Source of the DNA: Nesterenkonia lacusekhoensis
GTDB taxonomy: Bacteria > Actinomycetota > Actinomycetes > Actinomycetales > Micrococcaceae
Direction: 5' to 3'
NCBI RefSeq assembly: GCF_017876395.1
Contig: NZ_JAGINX010000001.1
Location: 1-64,000 of the forward strand
DNA length: 64,000 bases
This document shows, piece by piece, positions 51,297 to 59,842 of the stretch; position 1 is the first letter of the stretch, and each line of letters starts with the position of its first letter. The notes under the pieces were generated by a model. That model was given only the letters and a program-made list of their open reading frames with translations, did no database searches and was not told the DNA's origin. Both the position numbers and the translations under genes were made by a program.

Positions 51297-52898
51297 TCAC
51301 TCTGCAGGCGCCGAAGCCCGTCCACGGTCTCCACGCAGCAGCACGAATACAGTGACCGCCGCCAGGGCCATGATGCCCGCCGCGATGGCGCTGGTCAGTT
51401 GGACCCCGTCCACGAAGGCAGACTGTGCGGCGGCCAGCAGTGCCTCGCCGGGTCCCGGCTCCAGTCCCTGCGCTGTGGCGGTGGCAGTGCCCAGAGTCTC
51501 GGAGGCGGCCTCGACGGCGGATCCGCTGACTCCGTCCAGCTCGGCGTTCTGCACTCCGGTGCGGTAACCGAGAGTCAGCACGCTGCCCAGTACGGCGACT
51601 CCCAGCGCGCCGCCCAGCTCGTAGCCGGTCTCAGAGATCGCGGAGGCTGCACCGGCTCGCTGCGGGGGAGCGGCGGTGAGCACGGCGTCGTTGGTCAGCG
51701 TCTCAGCCAGGCCCATGCCCAGCCCCAGCAGCGCGAAGGCGATGAGCACCAGCAGGATCCCGTCGGTGGTCGGGATCTGGGTGAGCACCAGGAATCCGGA
51801 CATCGCGATCACGATGCCGGTGCTGATCACTGCCCGCAGCGAGCAGCGCTTGGCGATGGGGATGACCACAAAGCTGGCCAGCACAGAGATGACCAGTCCG
51901 GGCACCAGCGCCAGGCCGGCGTCGAAGGGGCTCATCCCGTACCCCAGCTGCAGCAGCTGGGAGAGGAAGAACAGCGATCCCACCATGGCGAAGACCAGCA
52001 TGAAGTTCGCGGTGATCGCGGCACGGAATCTGCGCACGGCGAAGAGGCTCAGGTCGATCAGCGGGTGGGCCAACCGGCGCTGGCGCTGCACGAAGAGCGC
52101 GCCGGCCAGCAGGCCGATGATCAGGGAGGCCCAGGTCACGGCGGCCAGATCACCCTCGGCCAGCTTCTTGATGCCGTAGACGCTCAGCAGCATCGCCGCC
52201 AGAGAGAGCAGCACGCTGAGTGCATCGATGCGGCCCGGGTTGGGGTCCCTGGACTCGCTGATCAGCAGCGGCACGCAGACCAGGATCAGCGCCATCACCG
52301 GCAGGTTGATCAGGAAGACCGAGCCCCAGAAGAAGTGCTCCAGAAGCAGGCCGCCCAGGATCGGGCCGAAGGCCGCGCCGGCGGAGAAGGCCGAGGCCCA
52401 GACGGCCACGGCGATCATCCGCTGCCGCTGGTCCGGGAACAGGTGACGGATCAGCGAGAGCGTCGAGGGCATCAGCGTCGCACCGGCCACGCCCAGCAGG
52501 GCACGGGCCAGGATGAGCATCTCCGCGGAGACGCTGAAGGCGGCCACGGCCGAGGCGGCCCCGAAGGCTGCGGAGCCGATCATCAGCAGACGACGCCGGC
52601 CGATCCGGTCACCGAGGGAACCCATGGTCACCAGCAGGCCGGCGATCATGAACCCGTAGATGTCCACGATCCACAGCAGCTGATTGCCGGTGGGGGAGAG
52701 GGATTCGCTCAGATACGGCACGGCGAAGCCCAGCACCGTCATGTCGATGGAGATCAGCAGCACCGGCAGCACCAGTGTGGCCAGGCCCAACCAGGGCTTG
52801 ATGCCGCTGCGGCGCAGCGGCCGGGACTGCTCGGCGTCGGGCTGGGGTGTCGGCTGTGCTGAGGGCTGTTGGACAGAGTCGGTGGACTGCGAAGACAT
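51297..52898 (-). CDS. DHA2-family MFS drug transporter (SmvA/QacA-like)
   Basis: A 533-aa, 14-TM permease. LVLPVLLISIDMTVLGFAVPYL (helix 1), LLWIVDIYGFMIAGLLVTMGSLGDRIGRR (helices 2-3 with motif A; quoted in part) and VPLLISESRDPNPGRIDALSVLLS are characteristic of SmvA/QacA/LfrA. The start is at 52898. A 30-bp dyad (53033-53062) lies in the promoter region shared with the RpiR gene. It probably expels cationic or lipophilic toxicants; the spectrum is unknown. Confidence 0.9.
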   Translation of the reverse strand: MSSQSTDSVQQPSAQPTPQPDAEQSRPLRRSGIKPWLGLATLVLPVLLISIDMTVLGFAVPYLSESLSPTGNQLLWIVDIYGFMIAGLLVTMGSLGDRIGRRRLLMIGSAAFGAASAVAAFSVSAEMLILARALLGVAGATLMPSTLSLIRHLFPDQRQRMIAVAVWASAFSAGAAFGPILGGLLLEHFFWGSVFLINLPVMALILVCVPLLISESRDPNPGRIDALSVLLSLAAMLLSVYGIKKLAEGDLAAVTWASLIIGLLAGALFVQRQRRLAHPLIDLSLFAVRRFRAAITANFMLVFAMVGSLFFLSQLLQLGYGMSPFDAGLALVPGLVISVLASFVVIPIAKRCSLRAVISTGIVIAMSGFLVLTQIPTTDGILLVLIAFALLGLGMGLAETLTNDAVLTAAPPQRAGAASAISETGYELGGALGVAVLGSVLTLGYRTGVQNAELDGVSGSAVEAASETLGTATATAQGLEPGPGEALLAAAQSAFVDGVQLTSAIAAGIMALAAVTVFVLLRGDRGRASAPAE

Positions 52899-53032
52899 CG
52901 TCGCCTCTACCTTTCTCGGCCAGCCGCGCGGGACGGTGGGGCGCAGTGCGGCCGAGGAGAAGAACCGGCTGCCTGGGACATATCGGCAGCGAGCCGTCCT
53001 ATCCGGAGGGTTCCGGGTGGGCACCAGCCTAG

Positions 53033-53062
53033 CACCAAACTATACATATGTAATGTTTGGTG
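53033..53062. promoter_or_regulatory. 30-bp palindromic operator between MFS and RpiR genes
   Basis: Arms CACCAAAC (53033-53040) and GTTTGGTG (53055-53062) flank a central ACATATGT (53044-53051). The whole 30 bp is a dyad with only two imperfect pairs. TATAGT on the minus strand and TAATGT on the plus strand within it could be -10 elements. A dimeric or tetrameric repressor site is likely; the protein could be the adjacent RpiR regulator or an unlinked TetR. Confidence 0.7.
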
Positions 53063-53119
53063 ACGAGGGTCTCCGACGGCTCGAAACGACGTTGCAGTGT
53101 CGCTGATATGATCTGAAAC

Positions 53120-53917
53120 ATGGCCGACGGCGACTCCTTCCTCCTGCAGCTGCGCTCCCAACTCCCCGGGCTGAAACCCGCTCATCAGCGCGTCCTCGAA
53201 CTGTGCCTCGAGGACCCCAGCTTCGTGCTCAACGCCAATGCCCAGCAGGTGGCCGCCCGCGCTGATGTCTCCGCGGCAACCGTGGTCCGCGCGTCCCGTG
53301 CGGCCGGCTTCACCGGGCTGCCCCACCTGCGTCTGGCGCTGGCGCGGTCCTCGGCGGCAGACGAGCAGCCCGAGGCCCAGATCAGTCGGGCCGGCTCCGC
53401 TCAGGAGGTCATCGACCTGATCAGTGCCAGCCATATCCGCAGCCTCCAGGCCGCCCGTTCCACACTGGAGCCTGCCGACATCGAGCGCGCCGGGACTCTG
53501 CTCACCGGGGCGAGGCGGGTGCTGCTCGCATCCTCCGGGACCTCGCTGGCCGTGGCCGCCGACGCCGCCTTCCGGCTCACCCTCAACGGGCTCACCGTCC
53601 AGCACTCGGCCGACAGCTACTCCGCGGTCCTGCTGGCCGGACAGCTCGACGCCGAGGATGCGGTCCTCGCCGTCAGCCACTCCGGTGAGACCCGCCAGAC
53701 GCTGGAGACCGTCCAGGCCGCCCAGGGCAGCGGCGCGCAGGTCATCGCGATCACCAGCTTCGGCAGCTCCACGCTGGCCAAGGTGGCGGATGTGCCGCTG
53801 GTCGCCATGGGAGTCTCGGCGGCCCAGCACCTGGTGGAGTCCTCCAGTCGGATCGCCCATCTGGCCGTGGTCGACATGCTCTGTGCGGCGCTGACGCTGG
53901 ACGGAGATGCCCAGTGA
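53120..53917 (+). CDS. MurR/RpiR family regulator with SIS domain
   Basis: A 265-aa transcription factor. The N-terminal helix-turn-helix (about 15-75, NAQQVAARADVSAATVVRASRAAGF) and a SIS phosphosugar-binding domain (about 110-240, VLLASSGTSLAVAADAAFRL and AVSHSGETRQTLETVQAA) are clear. It would respond to a sugar phosphate. TATGAT (53107-53112) lies only 7 nt before ATG with no ribosome site, pointing to a leaderless mRNA. It overlaps the downstream permease by 4 bp (GTGA) and shares the dyad upstream with the MFS gene. Confidence 0.92.
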   Translation: MADGDSFLLQLRSQLPGLKPAHQRVLELCLEDPSFVLNANAQQVAARADVSAATVVRASRAAGFTGLPHLRLALARSSAADEQPEAQISRAGSAQEVIDLISASHIRSLQAARSTLEPADIERAGTLLTGARRVLLASSGTSLAVAADAAFRLTLNGLTVQHSADSYSAVLLAGQLDAEDAVLAVSHSGETRQTLETVQAAQGSGAQVIAITSFGSSTLAKVADVPLVAMGVSAAQHLVESSSRIAHLAVVDMLCAALTLDGDAQ

Positions 53918-54777
53918 GCACGCTGGCACTTCTGATGGTCCTCGGTGCGGCCGTGGCCCACGCGCTGTGGAACATCGCCGCGAAGAGCTCCAGCGGGGAC
54001 ACCACGGTCTTCGTGTGGATGTACTACAGCGCTGGTGCGGTGCTGTGCCTGCCGGTGGGGCTGACGCTGCTGATCATGCGCGGGGACAGCTACGGCTGGG
54101 AGCTGCTCTATGCGGCAGCGATCACCGCGCTGCTTCACATCACCTACGCGATGCTGCTGCAGACGGGCTACCGCAAGGCGGATCTGGGCGTGGTCTACCC
54201 GGTGGCCCGCGGGGTGGGGCCGGTGCTGACCGTCGTCGTCGCCGTCGCGCTGCTGGGAGAGCGTCCGGAGACGCTGGCGCTGGTGGGCGGGCTGGTGATC
54301 ATCGGCGGGATCCTGATCGTCACCGGCCGCAGGCTCTTCCAGCGGGCCTCAGGCCTGGGCACCGGGATGCTCTACGGGTCGGCCACCGGTGCGGCCATCG
54401 CCGCCTACACGCTGTGGGACAACTATTCGGTCAATGACCTGGCCATCGAACCGATCCTCTACTTCGGGCTCAGCGGCGCGGTGCAGAGCCTGGTCATGCT
54501 GCCCTGGGTGATCCGCAAGCGGGCGCAGATCGGGCCGACCTGGTGGTCGGACCGGCGGCAGGTGGGGATCATCGCTACCCTGTCGCCGCTGGCCTATGTG
54601 CTGGTGCTCTATGCGATGACCACTACGTCGGTGGCCGTGGTGGCGCCGGTGCGCGAATCCTCGATCGTCATCGGGGCGCTGCTGGCCTGGTGGCTGTTCA
54701 GGGAGCCGGACCCGGTGCGACGCGTCGCCGGGGCGGCGGTGGTCGTCGTCGGGATCAGCCTGGTGGCGGTCAGCTGA
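53914..54777 (+). CDS. EamA/DMT family transporter
   Basis: A 287-aa permease of the drug/metabolite transporter superfamily with ten transmembrane segments in two EamA repeats (about 1-140 and 150-285). MLLQTGYRKADLGVVYPVARGVGPV (first repeat; quoted in part) and APVRESSIVIGALLAW (second repeat) fit. The start is GTG overlapping the RpiR stop. It is co-expressed with the regulator, so it may move a sugar-derived metabolite. Substrate unknown. Confidence 0.9.
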   Translation: MSTLALLMVLGAAVAHALWNIAAKSSSGDTTVFVWMYYSAGAVLCLPVGLTLLIMRGDSYGWELLYAAAITALLHITYAMLLQTGYRKADLGVVYPVARGVGPVLTVVVAVALLGERPETLALVGGLVIIGGILIVTGRRLFQRASGLGTGMLYGSATGAAIAAYTLWDNYSVNDLAIEPILYFGLSGAVQSLVMLPWVIRKRAQIGPTWWSDRRQVGIIATLSPLAYVLVLYAMTTTSVAVVAPVRESSIVIGALLAWWLFREPDPVRRVAGAAVVVVGISLVAVS

Positions 54778-54790
54778 GCTGATCCCGTAG

Positions 54791-54859
54791 TTGTTTGGGC
54801 GAAGAATTGCCGTATGAGCGTGCTAAAGGCGCTGGGACGGCAATTCTTCGCCCAAGCAA
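54791..54859. terminator. Long-armed hairpin after the DMT permease
   Basis: TTGTTTGGGCGAAGAATTGC..CGT (54791-54813) and ACGGCAATTCTTCGCCCAAG..CAA (54837-54859) are inverted repeats of 23 bp with a single mismatch and a 23-nt loop. It lies between the permease and the displaced 3' end of the Old Yellow Enzyme gene. In the ancestral order it would have been the bidirectional terminator of these convergent genes. Confidence 0.7.
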
Positions 54860-54899
54860 CGTGGGTGGGACGGAGCGGGGCGGGGGAGAAGCGGCCCGC

Positions 54900-54930
54900 T
54901 CAGCCCTCGTAGAACGGGTAGTCGGTGTAC
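54900..54930 (-). pseudogene. Displaced original 3' end of the Old Yellow Enzyme gene
   Basis: On the minus strand GTACACCGACTACCCGTTCT..ACGAGGGCTGA encodes YTDYPFYEG-stop, the usual C-terminus of alkene-reductase-type Old Yellow Enzymes. Joined to host sequence at 59941 it would restore ...GERGYTDYPFYEG. It is now separated from the rest of the gene by the 5-kb element. Confidence 0.85.
54916..54930. repeat. Left attachment-site direct repeat
   Basis: GGGTAGTCGGTGTAC, identical to 59926-59940. It is host-derived sequence within the Old Yellow Enzyme gene and marks the left boundary of the element. Confidence 0.85.
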
Positions 54931-54944
54931 ACGGATTACTCATA

Positions 54945-54970
54945 TTACCCGGCATAGAACTGAGGGATGG
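54945..54970 (+). repeat. Left terminal inverted repeat of the OYE-targeting element
   Basis: TTACCCGGCATAGAACTGAG..GGATGG. It matches the complement of 59897-59922 at 21 of 26 positions. The tail of the repeat (TACCCGGC, TAG) forms the last codons and stop of a substitute C-terminus. Confidence 0.8.
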
Positions 54971-55157
54971 CGGAGGTCTCAGTGTGGGAACACCAGGACC
55001 CAATTTGACACTGAATAGGCAAGTGCATATAATACGATCCCCGAAAACGAGGGGCGGCGTATTATATCACCTGCATATGACGGATTCCATCTTGGAGGTT
55101 TTGTGCATACATGACTAATCGCGGGGCAGGCCGAAGGCTCTAGCCGAGCAATGCGAG

Positions 55158-55961
55158 ATGCCCGACTGCGGCAGGCCCGGCCGGACTCGCGCTCACAAGC
55201 CGACAAAGAAGCATCCAAACCCGCCCACACTGTGCCACCCTCACTATGAGCAGAAGAGACGCGGGCAAGCCTTTGAATGCTCCTGGGAGGGGTGCCGGAA
55301 TCTCCGTCAGTGGAACAAGCTGATAATCAATAGGCGCGGCTACTGCCGTAGGCATGAACGCGATTACCTGTGGAGCGAACCGGAGGAGCTGGAGAGACTA
55401 CTCCTCAAGGCGGCTGAGAATGTGAGGCCCACCGGAGGATGCCTGGAGTGGCAACTCACCAAAGAGGAACAGGGTAAGCGTAAGTGGCGCGGGAAGATCA
55501 ACTACGGCTACTCATGGCTCCCCTATCGATTCACCTATACGGCCCTGGTGGACTACGTAGATGCAGGCCTGGAGCTTGACCACCTCTGCGGTTCCCGCTT
55601 CTGCATCCTGCCCACACACCTAGAGCCAGTCAGCTCAGCAGTGAACAAGAGGCGTGACGGCGAGCGCGTCAACAGTGAGCTACGCAGTCCGCGGCACGCA
55701 CTCGCAGAACGTAGGCGTGCCATTGGGAAGAACACTGCGAAAATCTGGAAGCGCCCCAACACGGCAGAACGGCTTACATGGTTCGCTCAGATGGCCTACC
55801 CCGGCACCTCCGTGCCGGATGCACAGCGGCTCCTCTCAGCCTCCAGCTACACGAGAGGGCTCCCGGGATACGCCATTACCGCCTACGCACAAGAGGCCAG
55901 GAAGCCTCTCCCTGACATCTCTCCCGCAATCCTGGGCATGGCTACTCATCGGAAGGACTAG
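55158..55961 (+). CDS. HNH endonuclease-like protein, possible frameshifted start
   Basis: A 267-aa protein. An N-terminal zinc-finger-like Cys/His region (MPDCGRPGR...TLCHPHYE and FECSWEGC...YCRRHE) and an HNH core with LELDHLCGSRFCILPTHLEPVSSAVN (about 138-163; quoted in part) resemble phage or homing HNH enzymes. The frame is open upstream to 55119 without a start and includes a Cys that completes a C-x4-C finger. ATG 55111, with GGAGG 12 nt before, is in another frame and stops at 55141. A one-base deletion or -1 slippage would fuse the two. It may be the element's mobility or defence nuclease. Confidence 0.7.
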   Translation: MPDCGRPGRTRAHKPTKKHPNPPTLCHPHYEQKRRGQAFECSWEGCRNLRQWNKLIINRRGYCRRHERDYLWSEPEELERLLLKAAENVRPTGGCLEWQLTKEEQGKRKWRGKINYGYSWLPYRFTYTALVDYVDAGLELDHLCGSRFCILPTHLEPVSSAVNKRRDGERVNSELRSPRHALAERRRAIGKNTAKIWKRPNTAERLTWFAQMAYPGTSVPDAQRLLSASSYTRGLPGYAITAYAQEARKPLPDISPAILGMATHRKD

Positions 55962-56081
55962 TCGGGAACGCCTGAGTAGAACCTGTCTACTACTTAGGCA
56001 ACAGCTGGAAAACCGGGGGTGTCGCGGTCTGAACCGAGAGGGGTGCGCCCGGTCGGGGCCGTTTGGATCGCTGCCGCTACG
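55962..56081. other. Gap between the HNH and cadD genes
   Basis: 120 bp between two convergent genes; no hairpin or ORF of note. Confidence 0.4.
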
Positions 56082-56684
56082 TCAGAGTCCGAAGGCTCCG
56101 CCGCTGACGAGGATCACGATGCCGAGGCCGATGAGAACGATGGGGAAGAGGATGTGCTCCCAGCGTTCGAGCACTTCGGCGATCGGGGGGCGGGTGGCGA
56201 CGAACTTTGCCAGGGCCACCAGGACCGCGACGAGCGCGAGGAAGACGATGCAGTAGGCGACTACTGCGAGAGGTTCCACGCTGAGGAAGACAGGGGTGTA
56301 GACGCCGATGTTGTCGCCGCCGTTGGCAAGGGTGACGCCTGCGACTGTCCACACGCCGACCTTCTTGCCGGCAACCTTGGCCTCGTCGTCATCGTCGTCA
56401 TCGTCTCCGCGCCAGGCCTGCCATGCGGCCCAGAGGCCGAGGCCCAGAGGGATGAGACCGAAGTACGGGATGGCTGCCGAGGGCAGGAAGGCTCCGGCGC
56501 CGATGGTCACCAGGACCGCGGCACCGAGGATGCCGGCGAACCCGAGGTACTGCCCGGCCAGAATACGGGCGGTAGTACCGCGCTGGCCGGCCCCTCGAGC
56601 GAAGAAGAGGGAGAGCACGATGATGTCGTCGATGTTGGTCGCTACGAACAGGCCCATCGCCTGCAAGACCGAGGTGAGGATCAT
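56082..56684 (-). CDS. cadD: CadD-family cadmium resistance transporter
   Basis: A 200-aa permease of the CadD branch of the LysE superfamily with about five transmembrane segments. ATNIDDIIVLSLFFARGA (helix 1-2) and TLANGGDNIGVYTPVF (Asn/Asp-rich helix 4) carry the polar residues typical of the family. An acidic cytoplasmic loop (GDDDDDDDEAKV, about 94-105) lies in the middle. ATG 56684 overlaps the cmtR stop by 4 bp. It would export Cd(II) and probably Pb(II) under CmtR control. Confidence 0.9.
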   Translation of the reverse strand: MILTSVLQAMGLFVATNIDDIIVLSLFFARGAGQRGTTARILAGQYLGFAGILGAAVLVTIGAGAFLPSAAIPYFGLIPLGLGLWAAWQAWRGDDDDDDDEAKVAGKKVGVWTVAGVTLANGGDNIGVYTPVFLSVEPLAVVAYCIVFLALVAVLVALAKFVATRPPIAEVLERWEHILFPIVLIGLGIVILVSGGAFGL

Positions 56685-57040
56685 GCGCCCTCCCCAGCTG
56701 CGTCGCATCCGGGAAGCGAGCCGGCGGGATCGATGCACGGGGCGTCTTCGTCCACTGCCAGGATGGCATCGACCAGTGCCGTCAGCGCCTGCGCCAGGTG
56801 TGAATCGGCGATCTCATATCGTGTCCGACGACCCTCGGGCTCGGAGACGACGATCCCGCAATCGCGCAGGCATGCCAGGTGGTTGGACACGTTCGGGCGT
56901 GTCAGGTCCAGATCTCGGGCCAGTTCCGCCGGGTAAGCGGGATGGTCGAGCAGGGTCAAGATGATCCGGGATCGAGTGGGGTCGGCCAGTGCGCGACCCA
57001 GGCGGTTCATCACGTCGAGACGCGAAGCAATAGTCAGCAT
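56681..57040 (-). CDS. cmtR: CmtR-type ArsR/SmtB metal sensor
   Basis: A 119-aa repressor of the ArsR family. The winged helix includes LGRALADPTRSRIILTLLDHPAYPAELARDLDLTRPNVSNHL (shown here in part: TRPNVSNHLACLRDCG). The three CmtR ligands are present: Cys-x3-Cys in SNHLACLRDCG (about 56 and 60) and the tail Cys in DEDAPCIDP (about 100). CmtR releases DNA when bound by Cd(II) or Pb(II). The start at 57040 (MLTIASRLDVMNRLG) matches known CmtR N-termini. It is co-transcribed with cadD. Confidence 0.92.
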   Translation of the reverse strand: MLTIASRLDVMNRLGRALADPTRSRIILTLLDHPAYPAELARDLDLTRPNVSNHLACLRDCGIVVSEPEGRRTRYEIADSHLAQALTALVDAILAVDEDAPCIDPAGSLPGCDAAGEGA

Positions 57041-57206
57041 GGACTGAACTATACAGCAGGCACTGAACACTCGGTCACAGGCGTCAGCCCAGATCGCATG
57101 CCCGTAAGGGGAGCCCTCACCGGACACCACCGCTACTGGGCGTGAGGAACGGATCGGTGACAACTGATCGTTAGCGCCGCGAGGCGCTGACGGGGAGGAT
57201 GTCATC

Positions 57207-57512
57207 ATGCCCGGTCCCTATCCCAGAGAGTTCCGCGAGGATGTCGTCGCGGTCGCTCGTAGCCGCGAAAGCGGCGTCACCATCAAACAGATCGCCGTCG
57301 ACTTCGGCATCAGCGAAGCAACCCTGCAGAACTGGCTCCGCCAAGCAGACGTCGAGGACGGCAACCGTCCCGGTCAGACGGCTGCGGACACTGCCGAGGC
57401 TCGCGAGTTGAAGAAGCGGGTCCGGTTGCTCGAGCAGGAGAACGAGGTTCTCCGGCGGGCGGCGGCGTATCTGTCGCAGGCGAACCTGAAACTCGGTGGC
57501 TCCCCAAAATGA
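57207..57512 (+). CDS. IS3 family transposase OrfA
   Basis: A 101-aa protein. The helix-turn-helix (about 8-50, with VTIKQIAVDFGISEATLQNWL) and a Leu-zipper-like coil (about 66-92, ARELKKRVRLLEQENEVLRR) are typical of OrfA. Its stop overlaps the orfB ATG (CCAAAATGA), where a -1 shift could make OrfAB. The frame is intact. Confidence 0.92.
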   Translation: MPGPYPREFREDVVAVARSRESGVTIKQIAVDFGISEATLQNWLRQADVEDGNRPGQTAADTAEARELKKRVRLLEQENEVLRRAAAYLSQANLKLGGSPK

Positions 57513-58099
57513 CGTACCCGCTCGTATCTGAGCTCGCCGCGGACGGCATCCCCGTCTCGGTGTCGTGCCGGGTTCTGAAGCTCGCTCGCCAGCCCTACTA
57601 TCGGTGGCGCAACGCCCCGATCCGGGATGCGGACGTGCTGCGCGCGTATCGGATCAACGCGCTGCACCACGCGCATCACGACGACCCGACGTTCGGCTAC
57701 CGATACCTCGCCGACGAAGCCCGCCGGGCTGGGTGGCGGATGAGCCGCCGGACGGCGTGGAAGTTGTGTTCTCAGGCTGGGACCCTCTCGTCCGCGCAGC
57801 GCCGCCGGCGCGGGAAAGGTAAGAAGGCTGGCCCTCCGGTGTTCGATGACCACGTGAAGCGCGTCTTCCGCGCCGACGCACCGAACCGGGTGTGGCTGAC
57901 CGACATCACCGAGCACCGCACCAGCACCGAGGGCAAGCTCTACTGCTGCGCGATCAAGGACGTGTTCTCCAACCGCATCGTCGGTTACTCGATCTCGGAT
58001 CGGATGACCGCGAAGCTGGCCGTCGACGCCGTCCGCAACGCCGTCACTCGCCGCGGTGAGGTTGCCGGCTGCATCCTGCACGCCGATAGGGGCAGCCAG
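57509..58099 (+). pseudogene. IS3 family transposase OrfB, 5' part
   Basis: The first about 197 codons of the integrase-like OrfB: the HTH_21 region (YRWRNAPIRDADVLRAYRIN, then TFGYRYLADEA) and the first catalytic Asp in RVWLTDITEH. The second Asp (LHADRGSQ) is the last intact motif. The IS30 element starts right after codon GSQ, so the gene is broken. Confidence 0.9.
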
Positions 58100-59551
58100 G
58101 CCGTATTCAACTGGTCGTCGCAACAGTGTGTTGTTGGACTGAGCGTAGTTGATCGGCGAACGCCTCGGCGGGAGTGCGCCACCCCAAGATCCCGCGTGGC
58201 CGGTTGTTCATGGCGGTGGCGATAGCTGCGATCTCGGTGGCGTTCCACCTGGAGAGGTCAGTGCCTTTCGGGAAGTATTGCCGAAGCAGACCATTGAGGT
58301 GCTCGTTGGAGCCACGCTGCCAGGGACTCTTCGCGTCAGCGAAGTACACCGGCAGCCCAGTCTCTTTCGTCAGCAGCGCATGTGCCGAGAGCTCTTTGCC
58401 GCGGTCCCAGGTCAAAGAACGGCGCAGCTGCTCAGGCAGATGGGTGATCGACTTCGCCAGAGCGTCTTTCATGGTCAACGCCCCATACCCCGCCAGTGCC
58501 GGGCCGTTCTTCGTTGGTCGAATTTGCCCGTACCCGGCCTGGCGGGGCAGGTGGACCAGTATCGCGTAGCGGGTGGTGCGCTCGATCAACGTGGCCACGG
58601 CCGAACGCTTCAGTCCGATGATCAGGTCACCTTCCCAGTGGCCGGCGATCTTGCGGTCCTCGACCTCCTTGGGGCGTTTCTGCAGCACGGTCTCGGCAGT
58701 GACATGAGCCCAGGCTTCCTGCCGTGTGCGGGCCCGGGGCATTCGCTTGGTGCGACCTCGGCGCAGGTGCCAGGACTGCTTCCGGGCAAGCCCGCCGCGG
58801 GATTCGACGTAGAGGGCCTGATAGATCGCCTCATGAGAGATCCTCATGGTCGGGTCATCGGGGAACTCCAGTGGCAGCCGCTTGGCAATCTGCTGCGGAC
58901 TCCAGGCGGTGACCCATTCACGGTCCCCACGGTGGGGCTTGTTCTTTCCATCCCAGGCCGGGCCCTCGGGGCCGACAACTTCACCTTCGGCGGTGATGAT
59001 CTCACCGCTGAGCTTGTCTTGGACGTACTGGCGCAGCCGGTCGTTGGTGACCATCTTCGCGGTCTTCGGACGGCGGGCGCGCCGCTCAGCATGCCACTGA
59101 GCAATCGAGGCCTTGTACTCCAGCTGATAGGTCCTGGTCGAGACGTTACGCCGTAGCTCCCGTGAGATCGTCGATGGGCTACGCCCCAGCCGACGGGCGA
59201 TCTCACGGACCCCGCTGTCTTGGGCTCGCCATAAAGCGATGTCCTCCCGTTCAGAGGAGGAGATATACCGTCCGGAAACAGTCGAGGCCAAGTGTGGATT
59301 CACGCCACCAGCATGTCGGAACCAACGGTGAGCTACAGGCTCGGAGACACCGGCGGCTTCACCGGCCTCTCGGGTCTTAGCTCCTGTAGCGATGGCCTGC
59401 CAGAACCGCACACGGTCCTCGCGCCAAGCCACCGTTGGGCGCCCAGGAGAGACGATCTGACCGCGATATTCCCTTGCCCTCTTCTGCCTTGGGCCAATGC
59501 CCATCGAACACCTCCATCAGGTAGGTGTTGCGACGACCACTTGAATACGGC
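58100..59551. mobile_element. IS30-family insertion sequence inside orfB
   Basis: 1,452 bp. The ends GCCGTATTCAACTGGTCGTC (58100) and the complement GCCGTATTCAAGTGGTCGTC at 59551 are inverted repeats with one mismatch in the first 28 bp. A 3-bp target repeat CAG lies at 58097-58099 and 59552-59554. Removing the element and one CAG restores GSQFRSRAMAR in OrfB exactly. Confidence 0.9.
58107..59504 (-). CDS. IS30 family transposase
   Basis: A 465-aa DDE transposase. The N-terminal helix-turn-helix includes SGVREIARRLGRSPSTISREL (about 96-116; quoted in part). The rve core has DDE residues in HWEGDLIIG (Asp), LTWDRGKEL (Asp) and WQRGSNEHLNG (Glu, about 395). The C-terminus LGWRTPAEAFAD is the family's conserved tail. 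The gene is intact, so the element could still be active. Confidence 0.93.
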   Translation of the reverse strand: MGIGPRQKRAREYRGQIVSPGRPTVAWREDRVRFWQAIATGAKTREAGEAAGVSEPVAHRWFRHAGGVNPHLASTVSGRYISSSEREDIALWRAQDSGVREIARRLGRSPSTISRELRRNVSTRTYQLEYKASIAQWHAERRARRPKTAKMVTNDRLRQYVQDKLSGEIITAEGEVVGPEGPAWDGKNKPHRGDREWVTAWSPQQIAKRLPLEFPDDPTMRISHEAIYQALYVESRGGLARKQSWHLRRGRTKRMPRARTRQEAWAHVTAETVLQKRPKEVEDRKIAGHWEGDLIIGLKRSAVATLIERTTRYAILVHLPRQAGYGQIRPTKNGPALAGYGALTMKDALAKSITHLPEQLRRSLTWDRGKELSAHALLTKETGLPVYFADAKSPWQRGSNEHLNGLLRQYFPKGTDLSRWNATEIAAIATAMNNRPRGILGWRTPAEAFADQLRSVQQHTVATTS

Positions 59552-59554
59552 CAG

Positions 59555-59842
59555 TTTCGAAGCAGGGCGATGGCTCGCGAGTTGCGACTTCACGACATGG
59601 TCGGCTCGATGGGCCGCGTCGGCGCGGCCGGCGACAACGCGGCCATGGAGAGCTTCTGGTCCCTGCTTCAAACGAACGTGCTCAATCAGCAACGGTGGAC
59701 GACGCGGCAGGAGCTGCGGCTGGCGATCGTCGTGTGGATCGAGAGGAAATATCACCGCCAGCGAGCCCAGGACGCCCTCGGCGGCTTGACGCCCATCGAG
59801 TTCGAAGCGAAACTAACCGAGCCGCTCACGCTCGCGGCCTAA
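59555..59842 (+). pseudogene. IS3 family transposase OrfB, 3' part
   Basis: It continues OrfB after the IS30 element: FRSRAMARELRLHDMVGSMG, then the third catalytic residue Glu in NAAMESFWSLLQT, and the end QDALGGLTPIEFEAKL. It is in frame with the 5' part once IS30 is removed. Confidence 0.88.
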
